Source: Synechococcus sp. A18-25c
Lineage (GTDB): Bacteria > Cyanobacteriota > Cyanobacteriia > PCC-6307 > Cyanobiaceae
Assembly (NCBI RefSeq): GCF_014280035.1
Contig: NZ_CP047957.1
Span: 1,178,001 to 1,242,000 of the forward strand
Length of the DNA: 64,000 bases
Direction: 5' to 3'
Shown: positions 1 through 9,987 of the stretch, one piece after another
How positions within the stretch are numbered: position 1 is the first letter of the stretch
Layout of the letters: every line of letters starts with the position of its first letter
Notes under the pieces: model-generated
The model's input: only the letters and a program-made list of their open reading frames with translations
What the model was told of the DNA's origin: nothing
Databases searched by the model: none
Made by a program: the position numbers and the translations under genes

Positions 1-680
1 GTGTTTAGTCGACTGTCAACAGCCTGGATCTCAATCCGCGCCCGCTCGAGGGGCACGTTCACCACTTCCCCCTTGCGGCGTAGACCGAGGATCACCTCGG
101 TGCCTTCCTGGCCCCGGATCAACTTCACCGCATCCTCGGTGGTCATCCCTCTGGTGGACTCACCATCGATCGTGACGATCACATCCTTGGGCTGAACGCC
201 AGCCCTCGACGCCGGCGTGCCTTCAATCGGCGACACCACCAGAATTTCCTTGGTGTCTTCGTCAAGGGAGATTTGTATGCCGACACCGCTGAGTTCTCCA
301 GAGGTGTCGATCTGCATCTCCTTGAACTCTTTCGGGTCGAGGAAACGGGTGTAAGGGTCATCGAGGCTGGCGAGCATGCCTCGGATCGCTTCATAGGATT
401 CATCTGGTCCGGCATAGCTCCTGGAGAGCAGGTCCTTGCGCAGACGGGTCCAGCTCTCGACGGAATACTTGCCGGTTGAATCGAGGTAATCGCGGTAAAC
501 GATCTGCCAAACCTGATCAATCACCTCCTTGGGACTGTTGGTGATCGACGAATTGGAGGTGCTGGGCAACCCAAGACCAGGGGCTGCCACGGCCACGGCT
601 GCCGTCAGTCCTCCCGCCCCAAGGATCATCAGCAGCCCCCGATGACGGGAACGTCCAGAGCGGGGGGTGACGGTGGGCAT
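1..680 (-). CDS. Carboxyl-terminal processing protease, S41 family (partial)
   Basis: The N-terminal 226 codons of a Ctp/Tsp-type serine protease; the rest lies beyond the window edge. The ATG at 680 is followed by a basic stretch and a hydrophobic segment (about residues 14-31), which fits export to the lumen or periplasm. A conserved helical region with DDPYTRFLDP follows, then a PDZ domain (about 95-190) with GELSGVGIQI and DGESTRGMT. The catalytic Ser/Lys part is outside the window. In cyanobacteria CtpA matures the photosystem II D1 C-terminus, but paralogues CtpB and CtpC exist and the visible part does not say which this is. It is followed upstream in the same direction by ispG. Confidence 0.9.
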   Translation of the reverse strand, partial: MPTVTPRSGRSRHRGLLMILGAGGLTAAVAVAAPGLGLPSTSNSSITNSPKEVIDQVWQIVYRDYLDSTGKYSVESWTRLRKDLLSRSYAGPDESYEAIRGMLASLDDPYTRFLDPKEFKEMQIDTSGELSGVGIQISLDEDTKEILVVSPIEGTPASRAGVQPKDVIVTIDGESTRGMTTEDAVKLIRGQEGTEVILGLRRKGEVVNVPLERARIEIQAVDSRLN

Positions 681-717
681 GGATGGCCTTCAGGACCGAT
701 GTCTCAGATTAACGAGA

Positions 718-1953
<1,236 letters not shown>

Positions 1954-1991
1954 GGATCGCTTGGAATCTCAGCCAAACCCTCGCATAGCCG

Positions 1992-2591
1992 TCACCGCAG
2001 TGACGGACGTTCGCGGCATAGACGACGCCTGGCTTCCTTGAGGTCCTGCAGGGTGAGGTCCTGGGGACTGCCGGGCTCGCGGGAGCGGAAACGCAGTAAA
2101 TAGGAGGGATGGAACACCGGCATGAAGGCCCGTTGGTCCTGGTCATGCCATTGCCCACGACGTTGACTGATGCCGCTGCGGATCCCCAGCAACGCCCGAA
2201 GAGCCGTGGCACCGGCCAGCAGCACCAGCGGCGGTTTGATCAATGTCATTTGCTGCTCAAGCCAAGGCCGGCACTGGTCGATTTCCTGCGCCGTCGGTTT
2301 GCGATTTCCCGGCGGCCGGCACTTGATCACATTGCAGATGTAGAGGTCCTGTTCTTCATCCAGTCCGGCTTCAGCGATGAGGCCGCTGAGCAGTTGCCCT
2401 GACCGTCCCACGAAGGGCAGGCCGCGGGCGTCCTCCTCAGCCCCCGGGGCTTCACCGATCAGCATCAGGCGTGCCTCGGGATTACCGCGACCCACCACCA
2501 CCTGTTGGCGTTTCTCCGCCAGCCCGCAGTGGCGGCACTCGGCGCAGCAAAGCTCCAAGGCCTGGAGTTCAGCGGAGATCGGTGATGTCAT
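1992..2591 (-). CDS. Uracil-DNA glycosylase, family 4 (iron-sulfur type)
   Basis: Removes uracil from DNA as the first step of base excision repair. The ATG at 2591 gives 199 residues, usual for family 4; an upstream in-frame extension only overlaps the neighbouring gene. Visible features are an N-terminal Cys cluster (CCAECRHC), motif GEAPGAEEDARGLPFVGRSG, the segment CNVIKCRPPGNRKP carrying further cluster cysteines, and the HPSYLLR motif near the C-terminus. Its start overlaps the stop of the VOC-family gene by 4 bp, so the two are translationally coupled. Confidence 0.93.
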   Translation of the reverse strand: MTSPISAELQALELCCAECRHCGLAEKRQQVVVGRGNPEARLMLIGEAPGAEEDARGLPFVGRSGQLLSGLIAEAGLDEEQDLYICNVIKCRPPGNRKPTAQEIDQCRPWLEQQMTLIKPPLVLLAGATALRALLGIRSGISQRRGQWHDQDQRAFMPVFHPSYLLRFRSREPGSPQDLTLQDLKEARRRLCRERPSLR

Positions 2592-3001
2592 GGCTTGTCG
2601 TGTGTGCCGGGTCGACTGGGAAGCACCAGCAGCAGAAACCGCTGCCCCTCGGGATCCTCCATCCAGCACTCGGCGCCAAACGGCTCCCGCCGCGGAGATT
2701 CCGTGCTTCGTCCTCCCAGCGCCATCACCTGCTCCTGCCAGCGGGTCAAGGCCGCCAGCGGATCGGCATCCACTTGTCGCTGCAAACATGGCGCCAGCAC
2801 GGAGCCTGACGTTGGCCAGGGGCGGCTGCGGGAAGGGGTATAGATCTGCAAAGTGCCGCTTGGCTTCAGCGGCACGATCCAGTGATGGTCGGCCAGTCCC
2901 GAGCGAACGCTGGTGTTCAGCAGCTCGGCATAAAACCCGGCCAGTTGGCGTGGCTGTCGGGACGCCAGGATCCAGCTCAGCGACGTCACCTCAGCAGCCA
3001 T
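2588..3001 (-). CDS. VOC-superfamily (glyoxalase/dioxygenase-like) protein
   Basis: A 137-residue protein resembling the vicinal-oxygen-chelate fold: LASRQPRQLAGFYAELLN near the start and the strand AECWMEDPEGQRFLLLVLP near the end, the usual beginning and end of the two-module fold. I start at MAAEV (3001); an ATG at 3025 is also possible. The substrate cannot be told; metal ligands are not obvious, so a non-enzymatic or divergent member is possible. The 4-bp overlap with the uracil-DNA glycosylase suggests one transcript. Confidence 0.7.
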   Translation of the reverse strand: MAAEVTSLSWILASRQPRQLAGFYAELLNTSVRSGLADHHWIVPLKPSGTLQIYTPSRSRPWPTSGSVLAPCLQRQVDADPLAALTRWQEQVMALGGRSTESPRREPFGAECWMEDPEGQRFLLLVLPSRPGTHDKP

Positions 3002-3131
3002 CACACTTCGTTCGTCGGGTTGCATTGTCTCGAAGCCCAAGGTCTCGCTGCGCTCTTGGTGGTCTGGGACACCACATCAGGCAGGATGTTGAAGCTCGTA
3101 TTTGCGCACCCACCGGAGGGTTGCCGCGCCG

Positions 3132-4310
3132 ATGTCCCGCCCGCCATCCCTGTCCAGCCGAGCAGAAGCCCTGCAGCCTTCGCTCACGCTGGCCATCAGT
3201 GCCCGGGCCAAGGCTCTGAAACTGGACGGTCGGGACATCTGCAGTCTGAGTGCCGGTGAGCCTGATTTCGGGACCCCTCACTTCATTGTTGAGGCTTCCA
3301 TTCAGGCCTTGCGCGACGGCCTCACCCGTTACGGACCCGCTGCCGGAGACCCTGAACTGCGGGAGGCCATTGCCCGCAAGCTCAGCGCTGAGAACGGCAT
3401 TCCCACCACGGCCGCCGAGGTGATGGTGACCAACGGTGGCAAGCAGGCCATCTACAACCTTTTCCAGATTCTCCTCAACCCCGGCGATGAGGTGATCATT
3501 CCTTCGCCCTACTGGCTGAGTTACCCCGAGATGGCACGGCTGGCGCAAGCCCGACCCGTGCCGGTGCCCTCTTCGGCTGAAAGCGGCTTCGCCTTGGATC
3601 TTGAAGCCCTTGAAGCGGCGATCACCCCGGCCAGCCGTCTTTTGGTGGTCAATTCACCGGGCAACCCCACCGGCAGGGTGCTCACCCTCGAGGAACTGAA
3701 AGCCCTCGCCGAGCTGGTGCGTCGTCATCCGCGCCTGCTGGTGATGGCCGATGAGATCTACGAATACCTCTTGGATGATCGTGTGACCCACCACAGTTTT
3801 GCTGCGGTGGCACCTGATCTGAAGGATCGCTGTTTTCTGGTCAATGGTTTTGCCAAGGGCTGGGCCATGACGGGCTGGCGGCTTGGTTACCTCAGCGGCC
3901 ATGCATCGGTGATCCAGGCGGCGTCGGCTCTGCAGAGTCAGAGCACCAGCAACGTGTGCAGCTTCGCCCAGCGCGGCGCCCTCGCGGCGATCGAGGGTTC
4001 ACGGACCTGTGTGCAGGAGATGGCGGCGAGTTACAACGCCCGCCGGCGTCTGCTCACTGAGGGCCTGCAGGCCATGCCCGGGATCACGCTGACTCCGCCC
4101 AGTGGGGCGTTTTATGCCTTCCCCCAGCTGCCCGAAGGCTGCCCGGATTCGATGACGTTCTGCCAAACCGCTTTGGAGCAGGAGGGTCTGGCCATTGTTC
4201 CGGGTGGAGCTTTCGGCGATGACCGCTGCGTTCGGCTGTCCTGTGCTGTCTCGCGTGAGACGATCACAGATGGATTGGCTCGACTCGCACGCCTATTACC
4301 TGCAGGCTGA
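3132..4310 (+). CDS. aspC: Class I aminotransferase (aspartate aminotransferase type)
   Basis: A 392-residue PLP-dependent transaminase of subgroup I-gamma, probably aspartate:2-oxoglutarate (possibly also prephenate) aminotransferase. Visible landmarks: SLSAGEPDF near the N-terminus, the cofactor segment NGGKQAIYN, NSPGNPTG, MADEIYEYL, and the Schiff-base lysine in NGFAKGWAMTGWRLGY. The ATG at 3132 (MSRPP) fits the family better than an upstream in-frame ATG at 3102. It is divergent from the VOC/UDG pair. Confidence 0.92.
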   Translation: MSRPPSLSSRAEALQPSLTLAISARAKALKLDGRDICSLSAGEPDFGTPHFIVEASIQALRDGLTRYGPAAGDPELREAIARKLSAENGIPTTAAEVMVTNGGKQAIYNLFQILLNPGDEVIIPSPYWLSYPEMARLAQARPVPVPSSAESGFALDLEALEAAITPASRLLVVNSPGNPTGRVLTLEELKALAELVRRHPRLLVMADEIYEYLLDDRVTHHSFAAVAPDLKDRCFLVNGFAKGWAMTGWRLGYLSGHASVIQAASALQSQSTSNVCSFAQRGALAAIEGSRTCVQEMAASYNARRRLLTEGLQAMPGITLTPPSGAFYAFPQLPEGCPDSMTFCQTALEQEGLAIVPGGAFGDDRCVRLSCAVSRETITDGLARLARLLPAG

Positions 4311-4349
4311 GCGGGCGATCCGTGTTCATTCCTCTTGATTTGCTAATCG

Positions 4350-5249
4350 ATGCCGACACGAGAACGTCGGGCCGTTGCCCTGCTGGCTGTTTTGCTTTGC
4401 CAAGGGGTAACGGTCCTTCCCGTGGTTGCTCAACCCACTCTCAAGGTGGGAGCCATCCCTGATCAAAACCCCGAGCGTCTGAATCGTCTGTATGGCCAGC
4501 TGGCCGATGAGCTGAGCGAACGCCTCGACGTCAAGGTGCGTTACGTGCCCGTCAGCAACTACCCGGCGGCCGTGAGTGCCTTCCGCAGCGGTGGTTTGGA
4601 CCTGGCCTGGTTCGGAGGCCTTACCGGCGTGCAGGCGCGTCTGCAGACACCCGGCGCTCAGGTGCTGGCCCAGCGCGACATCGACGCCCGTTTCCGAAGT
4701 GTTTTCATCGCCAACACCAATTCTGGTCTGCAGCCCATCACCTCCATCAATGGCCTGACCAGCCTGCGCGGCAAGCGTTTCTCTTTTGGTTCGGAGAGTT
4801 CCACCTCAGGCCGGCTGATGCCGCAACATTTTTTGGCCAAAGTGGGGGTGACCCCCAGTCAGTTCAGTGGTGGCCGGGCTGGATTCAGCGGCAGTCACGA
4901 CGCCACCATCGCCGTGGTGCAGAGCGGTGCCTATGAAGCTGGCGCCCTCAATGAGCAGGTGTGGACCTCGGCGGTGAACGACGGCCGGGTCAACACCGAG
5001 AAGGTGGAGGTGATCTGGCGCACCCCGGAATACGTCGATTACCACTGGGTGGTGCGTCCCAATCTGGACCAAAGTTTTGGGGCTGGCTTCACCGGTCGCC
5101 TGCGTCAGGCGATCCTGGCGATTCAACCCACCACGCCCCGCCAAACCACGATCTTGGAGCTCTTCGCCGCCAAGCGTTTCATCCCTGCGGAGGCCAGCCA
5201 GTACGAACCGATCGAACGGGTGGGCCGCGAACTGGGCAAGATCCGGTGA
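4350..5249 (+). CDS. PhnD-like substrate-binding protein of an oxyanion ABC importer (phosphonate/selenate type)
   Basis: A 299-residue periplasmic binding protein with a signal peptide (cleavage likely after VVA, about residue 27). The start KVGAIPDQNPERLNRLYG and the later FRSGGLDLAWFGG match the PhnD-like family, whose members bind phosphonate, phosphite or, in one branch, putatively selenate. The ligand cannot be decided by eye. The GTG of the ATPase gene overlaps its stop, and the permease follows, so this is the first gene of a three-gene importer operon. Confidence 0.85.
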   Translation: MPTRERRAVALLAVLLCQGVTVLPVVAQPTLKVGAIPDQNPERLNRLYGQLADELSERLDVKVRYVPVSNYPAAVSAFRSGGLDLAWFGGLTGVQARLQTPGAQVLAQRDIDARFRSVFIANTNSGLQPITSINGLTSLRGKRFSFGSESSTSGRLMPQHFLAKVGVTPSQFSGGRAGFSGSHDATIAVVQSGAYEAGALNEQVWTSAVNDGRVNTEKVEVIWRTPEYVDYHWVVRPNLDQSFGAGFTGRLRQAILAIQPTTPRQTTILELFAAKRFIPAEASQYEPIERVGRELGKIR

Positions 5250-6004
5250 CATCGCTTTTGGAGCTGGAGCAGGTTCAGCTCGCCGGACCCCACGGGGATC
5301 GGCTGAGGTCCCTGTCTCTCCAGCTCCAGGCTGGAGACCGGGTCGCCCTGCTCGGTCGCAGTGGTGCGGGCAAGAGTTCCCTGCTAGCCGTGATCAACGG
5401 CAGCCTGAGGCCTCAGACCGGTCAGGTGCGCTTCAGGGGAGTGCCGTTGCCAAGTCTGACCCGTCGCCAACGGGCTGAGATCGGCACGCTCTGGCAGGAC
5501 CTGCGTCTGATCGATGAACTCAGCATTGGTCAGAACGTCAACGCCGGTGCCTTGGCACGTCATCGCCTGGGCTGGGCTCTGGCCAATCTGCTGTTTCGAA
5601 TTGGCACCGATGCCAGCCGTCACTGCCTGCGGCAGGCCGGACTGGAGGAGGCTCTGCTGGGGGATCAGGCCCTGGATCGTCCTGTGCGGCAGCTCTCGGG
5701 TGGTCAACGTCAACGGGTGGCGTTGGCACGTCTGTTCCGCCAACAGCCGGCGTTGATGCTCGCGGATGAACCATTGGCCAGCCTGGATCCGGCCATTGCC
5801 GCTGAAGTGCTTGAACGGTTGCTGGCGTGCGACCTGGATGGAGGGCTGTGCAGCGGCGCTGAGGCCGTCGTGGTGTCGTTGCATCGCCCTGAGCTGATCG
5901 ACCGGTTTGATCGTGTGCTCGGACTCCGCGATGGAGCCCTTGTGATCGATGCATCGGCCGCGATGGTGTCGACCGAAGACCTCAAAGCCCTGTACGCCTC
6001 ATGA
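5246..6004 (+). CDS. ABC transporter ATP-binding protein (PhnC-like)
   Basis: The GTG start at 5246 overlaps the stop of the binding-protein gene (GTGA); longer in-frame starts upstream lie wholly inside that gene. The product has 252 residues with Walker A GRSGAGKSS, signature LSGGQRQR, Walker B LMLADEP and a D-loop ASLDP; the switch histidine is in VVSLHRPE. This is the energy-coupling subunit of the phosphonate/selenate-type importer, acting at the inner face of the plasma membrane. Its stop overlaps the permease ATG (ATGA). Confidence 0.92.
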   Translation: MTSLLELEQVQLAGPHGDRLRSLSLQLQAGDRVALLGRSGAGKSSLLAVINGSLRPQTGQVRFRGVPLPSLTRRQRAEIGTLWQDLRLIDELSIGQNVNAGALARHRLGWALANLLFRIGTDASRHCLRQAGLEEALLGDQALDRPVRQLSGGQRQRVALARLFRQQPALMLADEPLASLDPAIAAEVLERLLACDLDGGLCSGAEAVVVSLHRPELIDRFDRVLGLRDGALVIDASAAMVSTEDLKALYAS

Positions 6005-7530
6005 TCCGGGCGCTTCGGCCGACGGCCCCGGCCCTGGCCCTGTTGCCGGCTCTGGCACTGGTTCCGGTGCTGATCGTTGTGCTTCAGGCCGTTCATGGCG
6101 GCGGTGGCGAGATCTGGGCAGCCTTCTTGATCGGTGCCGTCCGGCCCTCCCTGGATCCAGTCCTGATTGGGTCCTTGCTTAGGGCACTGCAGGTGACCTT
6201 GGCCACGGCGCTCACAGGCTGGGGCTGCAGTCTGCTGATCGGCGTGGTTCTGGGGTGCTTGAGTTCAGAGCGTCTCTGGCTCACGTTCCGCTGGCCGGGC
6301 TTGCCAGCAGTGCTGTTAAGGCGGCTCCTGGCATTGCCGCGTTCGGTGCATGAACTGATCTGGGGGTTGCTGCTGCTGCAGGTGTTTGGACTGCATCCCT
6401 GGGTGGCCGTCGCAGCGATCACCATTCCCTATGCCGCCCTCGTGGCGCGCGTCTGGCGTGATCAGTTGCAGAGCCTGGATTCTTCCAAACTGGAGGCTCT
6501 GCTTCAGGCTGGTGCGTCGCCACTCTCGGCCTGTTTCACCGCCTTTGCTCCGGCCATGGGTGGCGTGTTGATGAGCTACGGCGGCTACCGGTTGGAGTGT
6601 GCCCTGCGCAGCGCCACGCTGCTGGGGGTGTTTGGTCTTGGTGGACTCGGAACCGATCTTGAGCTCAGTCTCAAATCACTGCGTTTTCACGAGCTCTGGA
6701 CGGGGCTCTGGCTGCTGGCCCTGGTGAGCATTGCCCTCGAGCAGGGATTGCGCCTGTGGCGACTGCACAGCGGTCAGGCGCGATTGGCGCAGCGGCAGGT
6801 GCTGGGTTTTGTTGCGCTGGTGTTGATGGCTGTGATGGTCGGTGGCCTCTGGTTGGCGCACCTGTTCCCTGAGGCCGGCCCTCTCCTCTGGATGCCGGTG
6901 ATCTGGCCGGATGGCCGCGCTCTGCTGGAGGCCGCGCAGGAGCTGCCTTGGATGCCGATGATCTGGGAAACGCTGTTGCTCACCGTGCTGGCGGCCGGTA
7001 TCGCCATCGGTTTGCCGCCGCTGGTGCTGCTGCTGTCGACCAGTCGGCTGTGGCGGTCTTGCCTGGGGGCGCTCTGGAGTCTTCTGCGCTTGATCCCACC
7101 GCCGCTCACTGTGCTGCTTCTGCTGCTGAGCAACCGCCCGACGCTGGCCATCGGTGCCCTGGCCCTGGGCCTGCACAACGCCGGGGTGATGGGGCGATTG
7201 CTGCAGGAGGGATTGGATCAGCAGGACGATGCCGCTCGCATCGCCATGCGCAGCAGCGGTGCATCAACACGGGTCAGTTGGCTGTATGGCGTGCTCAGCC
7301 CACGCAGTCCGTCCCACCTCGCCTACGGGGCCTATCGCAGTGATGTGATCCTGCGCGAAACCGTCGTGGTTGGTCTCATCGGTGGCAGTGGACTGGGATG
7401 GCAGCTGCTCGAGTCGCTCAGCTCCTTCCATTGGGCTGCCGTCTTACTGCTGCTGGTCAGTTACGCCCTGATCACCCTGTTCGGTGAAGTGCTCAGTGAT
7501 GGTTCCCGGCAGCACTGGCTGCAAAGCTGA
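6001..7530 (+). CDS. Fused two-domain ABC permease (PhnE-like)
   Basis: A 509-residue membrane protein with about 12 hydrophobic segments arranged as two similar halves (roughly 1-265 and 270-509). Each half has its own permease-like coupling region (LLQAGASPLSACF in the first; MRSSGASTRVSWLYG in the second). Canonical PhnE has about 260-280 residues and dimerises, so this looks like a duplication and fusion supplying both halves in one chain. It completes the importer with the two preceding genes. The substrate is unresolved. Confidence 0.85.
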   Translation: MIRALRPTAPALALLPALALVPVLIVVLQAVHGGGGEIWAAFLIGAVRPSLDPVLIGSLLRALQVTLATALTGWGCSLLIGVVLGCLSSERLWLTFRWPGLPAVLLRRLLALPRSVHELIWGLLLLQVFGLHPWVAVAAITIPYAALVARVWRDQLQSLDSSKLEALLQAGASPLSACFTAFAPAMGGVLMSYGGYRLECALRSATLLGVFGLGGLGTDLELSLKSLRFHELWTGLWLLALVSIALEQGLRLWRLHSGQARLAQRQVLGFVALVLMAVMVGGLWLAHLFPEAGPLLWMPVIWPDGRALLEAAQELPWMPMIWETLLLTVLAAGIAIGLPPLVLLLSTSRLWRSCLGALWSLLRLIPPPLTVLLLLLSNRPTLAIGALALGLHNAGVMGRLLQEGLDQQDDAARIAMRSSGASTRVSWLYGVLSPRSPSHLAYGAYRSDVILRETVVVGLIGGSGLGWQLLESLSSFHWAAVLLLLVSYALITLFGEVLSDGSRQHWLQS

Positions 7531-7559
7531 GCCCATCCCTTTAGAGCAGCGACACATCG

Positions 7560-8228
7560 ATGCGGGCTCCCCGGCAACTTGTAGTGATCGGCGACAGCGG
7601 GGTTGTCGGCTGGGGGGATCGCGAAGGCGGCGGTTGGTGCGAACGGCTGCGTCGGCACTGGATGGAGCTTCCTGATGCTCCGCTGATCTATGGCCTCGGC
7701 GTGCGCGGTGATGGCCTCGAGGCGGTGTCAGCACGCTGGGAGCGGGAATGGACGTGTCGTGGTGAACTGCGGCGTCAACAACCGGAAGCGATCCTGCTGG
7801 CGGTGGGTCTCAACGACACCGCGCGAGTCGGTCGTCCCGATGGCCGTCAACCTTTGGATGCTGAGGCGTTTCGCTTCGGGTTTGAACAGCTCCTACGGGC
7901 GATTCAGCCGCGGGCTTCGGTGTTTGTGCTGGGACTGACGCCAGTGGATGAACAGGCCATGCCCTTTGCGGGTTGCCTCTGGTACGGCAACCAGGACGTG
8001 GCGGTGCACGAAGCCCAGATTGAGGACGCCTGCCTGGAGGTGGACGTGCCTTTCCTGGCTCTGCATGGTGCGATGCGGGCGGATCCCGACTGTCTGCAGT
8101 GGATAGAACCCGATGGCATTCATCTCAATGGTTTCGGCCACGCCTGGATTGAACAGCGCGTGCGTGCCTGGGATGCATTGCAACGCTGGGCTGGATTGGA
8201 AACACGCACGCAACCCACACCCTGGTGA
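7560..8228 (+). CDS. GDSL/SGNH-family hydrolase
   Basis: A 222-residue esterase/lipase-like protein. Block I is VVIGDSGVVGWG with the nucleophile Ser, block III is VGLNDTAR, and block V EPDGIHLNGFGH carries the catalytic Asp-x-x-His. There is no obvious signal peptide, so it is probably cytoplasmic. It starts 29 bp after the permease gene and may be read from the same transcript, though a link to transport is not evident. The substrate is unknown. Confidence 0.85.
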   Translation: MRAPRQLVVIGDSGVVGWGDREGGGWCERLRRHWMELPDAPLIYGLGVRGDGLEAVSARWEREWTCRGELRRQQPEAILLAVGLNDTARVGRPDGRQPLDAEAFRFGFEQLLRAIQPRASVFVLGLTPVDEQAMPFAGCLWYGNQDVAVHEAQIEDACLEVDVPFLALHGAMRADPDCLQWIEPDGIHLNGFGHAWIEQRVRAWDALQRWAGLETRTQPTPW

Positions 8229-8262
8229 TGGTCGCCAGACTCTGGAGAACTGCTGCTGAACC

Positions 8263-8505
8263 ATGCACCATCCGCTTCGGCTTGTGTTGGCTGCCCTTTT
8301 GCTGGCCTGGCTGCAGCCTGCTCGGGCTGAGCAGGGTCTGGTGAATTGCGAAGCCTTCTCCAGTGGATTCACCACGCCGGATGGTTGCATCGATGGATCG
8401 CAGCCCAGTTCTGGTCCGATTCCCACGGATCAGCCTGTGGTGGAGGGCATCGCCGATGACTGGCCTGATGGCGAGATCGGTCCTGAGGCCGGCATTGAAT
8501 TCTGA
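8263..8505 (+). CDS. Small secreted protein of unknown function
   Basis: Eighty residues with a clear signal peptide (hydrophobic core at about 6-18, cleavage likely after ARA at residue 22). The mature part is short, acidic and rich in Pro, Gly and Ser, with two cysteines. I do not recognise the family. It follows the SGNH hydrolase on the same strand by 34 bp. Confidence 0.6.
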   Translation: MHHPLRLVLAALLLAWLQPARAEQGLVNCEAFSSGFTTPDGCIDGSQPSSGPIPTDQPVVEGIADDWPDGEIGPEAGIEF

Positions 8506-8545
8506 GCGAAAGGCTTTGTCCTGCCTGCGATCAGCTGGGATTCGC

Positions 8546-8992
8546 TTAGTTGGCTGATCCTTCCGGGTTGCTGCGTGAGTTGTTGAGGGTGCTGGTCAAC
8601 GTTCCTAAGGGCCAGCCCAGGTTGCGCAGGTGCCTCACCAGGCTGCGAGAGGCCTGATAGAAGCCCTCTCCGTAGTGATGGCCAAAGCCGATTTCTTTGA
8701 GGGTGAGCAGGAGCAGTCGATGCTCTCGCTTGGTGCCCTCGCGGGCTTCCATGAGCTGGAAACCACGCTCCCGAAGTTCCTTGCGGGCTTGGAGGGTGAG
8801 GTCGTCGTGGAAGCCCAGTTGCAGCACGTGGTCGACTTCCCTGTAAGCGGTGAAAACCCTGGCGCCGCGGTGGTTTTCCAGAAATTGATAGCGCTCGGTG
8901 ACGGCGATCATGGCATCCATGCAGGGCGCCAGCAAAGCTTGTTCGATGTTGGCGGGATCAAGCTGATCAAGCTGCGCGCTGTTGAGGGTCAT
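8546..8992 (-). CDS. Unknown protein downstream of and overlapping a ribbon-helix-helix gene
   Basis: A 148-residue soluble protein; the ATG at 8992 overlaps the stop of the preceding gene (ATGA). It is rich in charged helices (TLQARKELRERGFQLMEA) and has a conserved-looking segment KEIGFGHHYGEGFYQ. There are no membrane segments and no family I can name. The overlap with a small putative DNA-binding protein means the two are co-expressed and may act together, for example as a regulator and its partner; this is inference. Confidence 0.65.
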   Translation of the reverse strand: MTLNSAQLDQLDPANIEQALLAPCMDAMIAVTERYQFLENHRGARVFTAYREVDHVLQLGFHDDLTLQARKELRERGFQLMEAREGTKREHRLLLLTLKEIGFGHHYGEGFYQASRSLVRHLRNLGWPLGTLTSTLNNSRSNPEGSAN

Positions 8993-9225
8993 GGTGCAAC
9001 GTTGGCGGCGGCCAGGCGTTCTTCGCAGGCCCGTTCGTAACTGGTCACAGCGCTGGCAGGGATGGAACCGTTGCTCTTCAGCTGCCGGACGGACAGCTCC
9101 ACGCATTGGAGAACAACGCTGGTGAGTTCGCGCCCCTCACATTGAGCCCAGCTGCGCAGCAGCACGTGCAGGCTCGGGGGGACCGAAACCGTCAGCTTCA
9201 CCTGGTTTTCCCGCGCAGGGGCCAT
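8989..9225 (-). CDS. Small ribbon-helix-helix-like protein
   Basis: Seventy-eight residues. The beginning, VKLTVSVPPSLHVLLRSWAQCEGRELTSVVLQCVE, has the beta-strand/helix/helix pattern of CopG/Arc-type DNA-binding proteins (family judgement by pattern only). The C-terminal 30 residues form a short helical tail. It is co-transcribed with the following 148-residue gene through a 4-bp overlap. Antitoxins and plasmid regulators often look like this, but so do other cyanobacterial small regulators. Confidence 0.6.
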   Translation of the reverse strand: MAPARENQVKLTVSVPPSLHVLLRSWAQCEGRELTSVVLQCVELSVRQLKSNGSIPASAVTSYERACEERLAAANVAP

Positions 9226-9360
9226 TCGGAGCGTTTGCTGTCGGATCGAATCTAGCTTGAAGTGTCTTTAAAGTCACTGTGCAGTATCTGGTGGGTTACT
9301 GCGCGGTTGCTTCACGGTGATTGGGTTGGATTTGTGCTGCACTGTTCGCGGTGTCCGTCA

Positions 9361-9984
9361 TCAGCGCCTCCAGGTGATCATGCGGTTGTTGGCGGGGAGC
9401 AGGGCGATCTCGCACAGCGTCAGACCCACGGTCGTTGCGTGCTCGATCACGGTCGTTTGGTCCCGCACGCCCCAACGGGAGTCGCGTTGCTGCAACGACG
9501 AGTCGAAACTGCGGTTGCTCTCGCTGACGTGGGCGCCATCCACGCAGAAAGGTCCGTACACGCTGAGGGTGTTGCCTGGTTGCAGCAGCTCTGCGGCGTT
9601 CTTCAGCAGCGCAAGGGTGCACTCCCAGGGAGCGATGTGCAGCAGGTTGATGCACACGATGGCCTGGGGTGCAGCGCTCAGGTGCTGCCGCCAGTGGTCG
9701 TCACGCACGTCGAGGGCCAGTGCAGCTGGCATCGTGTCGTTGAGCCCCTCATGGCGGATCCAGCTGTTAATGCTGCGGCAGTGCTCTGGATCGGGGTCAC
9801 TGCATTGCCAGGTCAGCGCGGGAAAGCGCTGCTGAAAGGTCACGCCATGCTCCCCCGAGCCGCTGGCCAGTTCCAGCACTAACCCCTGGCTGGGCAAGTG
9901 GCGTTCCAGTGCGTCTCCGATGGGAATGCGGTTGCGCTGCGTGGCGGGAAACAGCAAGCGTTGGTCGGCGGCTCCGCCTTTCAT
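9361..9984 (-). CDS. DUF938 SAM-dependent methyltransferase
   Basis: A 207-residue protein of the DUF938 class: FPATQRNRIPIGDAL at the N-terminus, SAM-binding motif I VLELASGSGEHG, and CINLLHIAPWE, then VYGPFCVDG. It begins only 3 bp after the arsR stop, so it almost certainly shares the arsR transcript. Its acceptor substrate is unknown. It is not an ArsM-type arsenite methyltransferase: the typical ArsM cysteines are absent and the motifs differ. A role in arsenic metabolism is suggested only by position. Confidence 0.85.
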   Translation of the reverse strand: MKGGAADQRLLFPATQRNRIPIGDALERHLPSQGLVLELASGSGEHGVTFQQRFPALTWQCSDPDPEHCRSINSWIRHEGLNDTMPAALALDVRDDHWRQHLSAAPQAIVCINLLHIAPWECTLALLKNAAELLQPGNTLSVYGPFCVDGAHVSESNRSFDSSLQQRDSRWGVRDQTTVIEHATTVGLTLCEIALLPANNRMITWRR

Positions 9985-9987
9985 CGT

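Noticed and set aside
8546-9225. A named toxin-antitoxin system
   Set aside because: Layout fits but the second protein has no recognised toxin family, so only a finding is reported and no name is given.
9361-9984. ArsM arsenite methyltransferase
   Set aside because: The SAM motif is present but sequence follows the DUF938 pattern and the conserved ArsM cysteines are missing.
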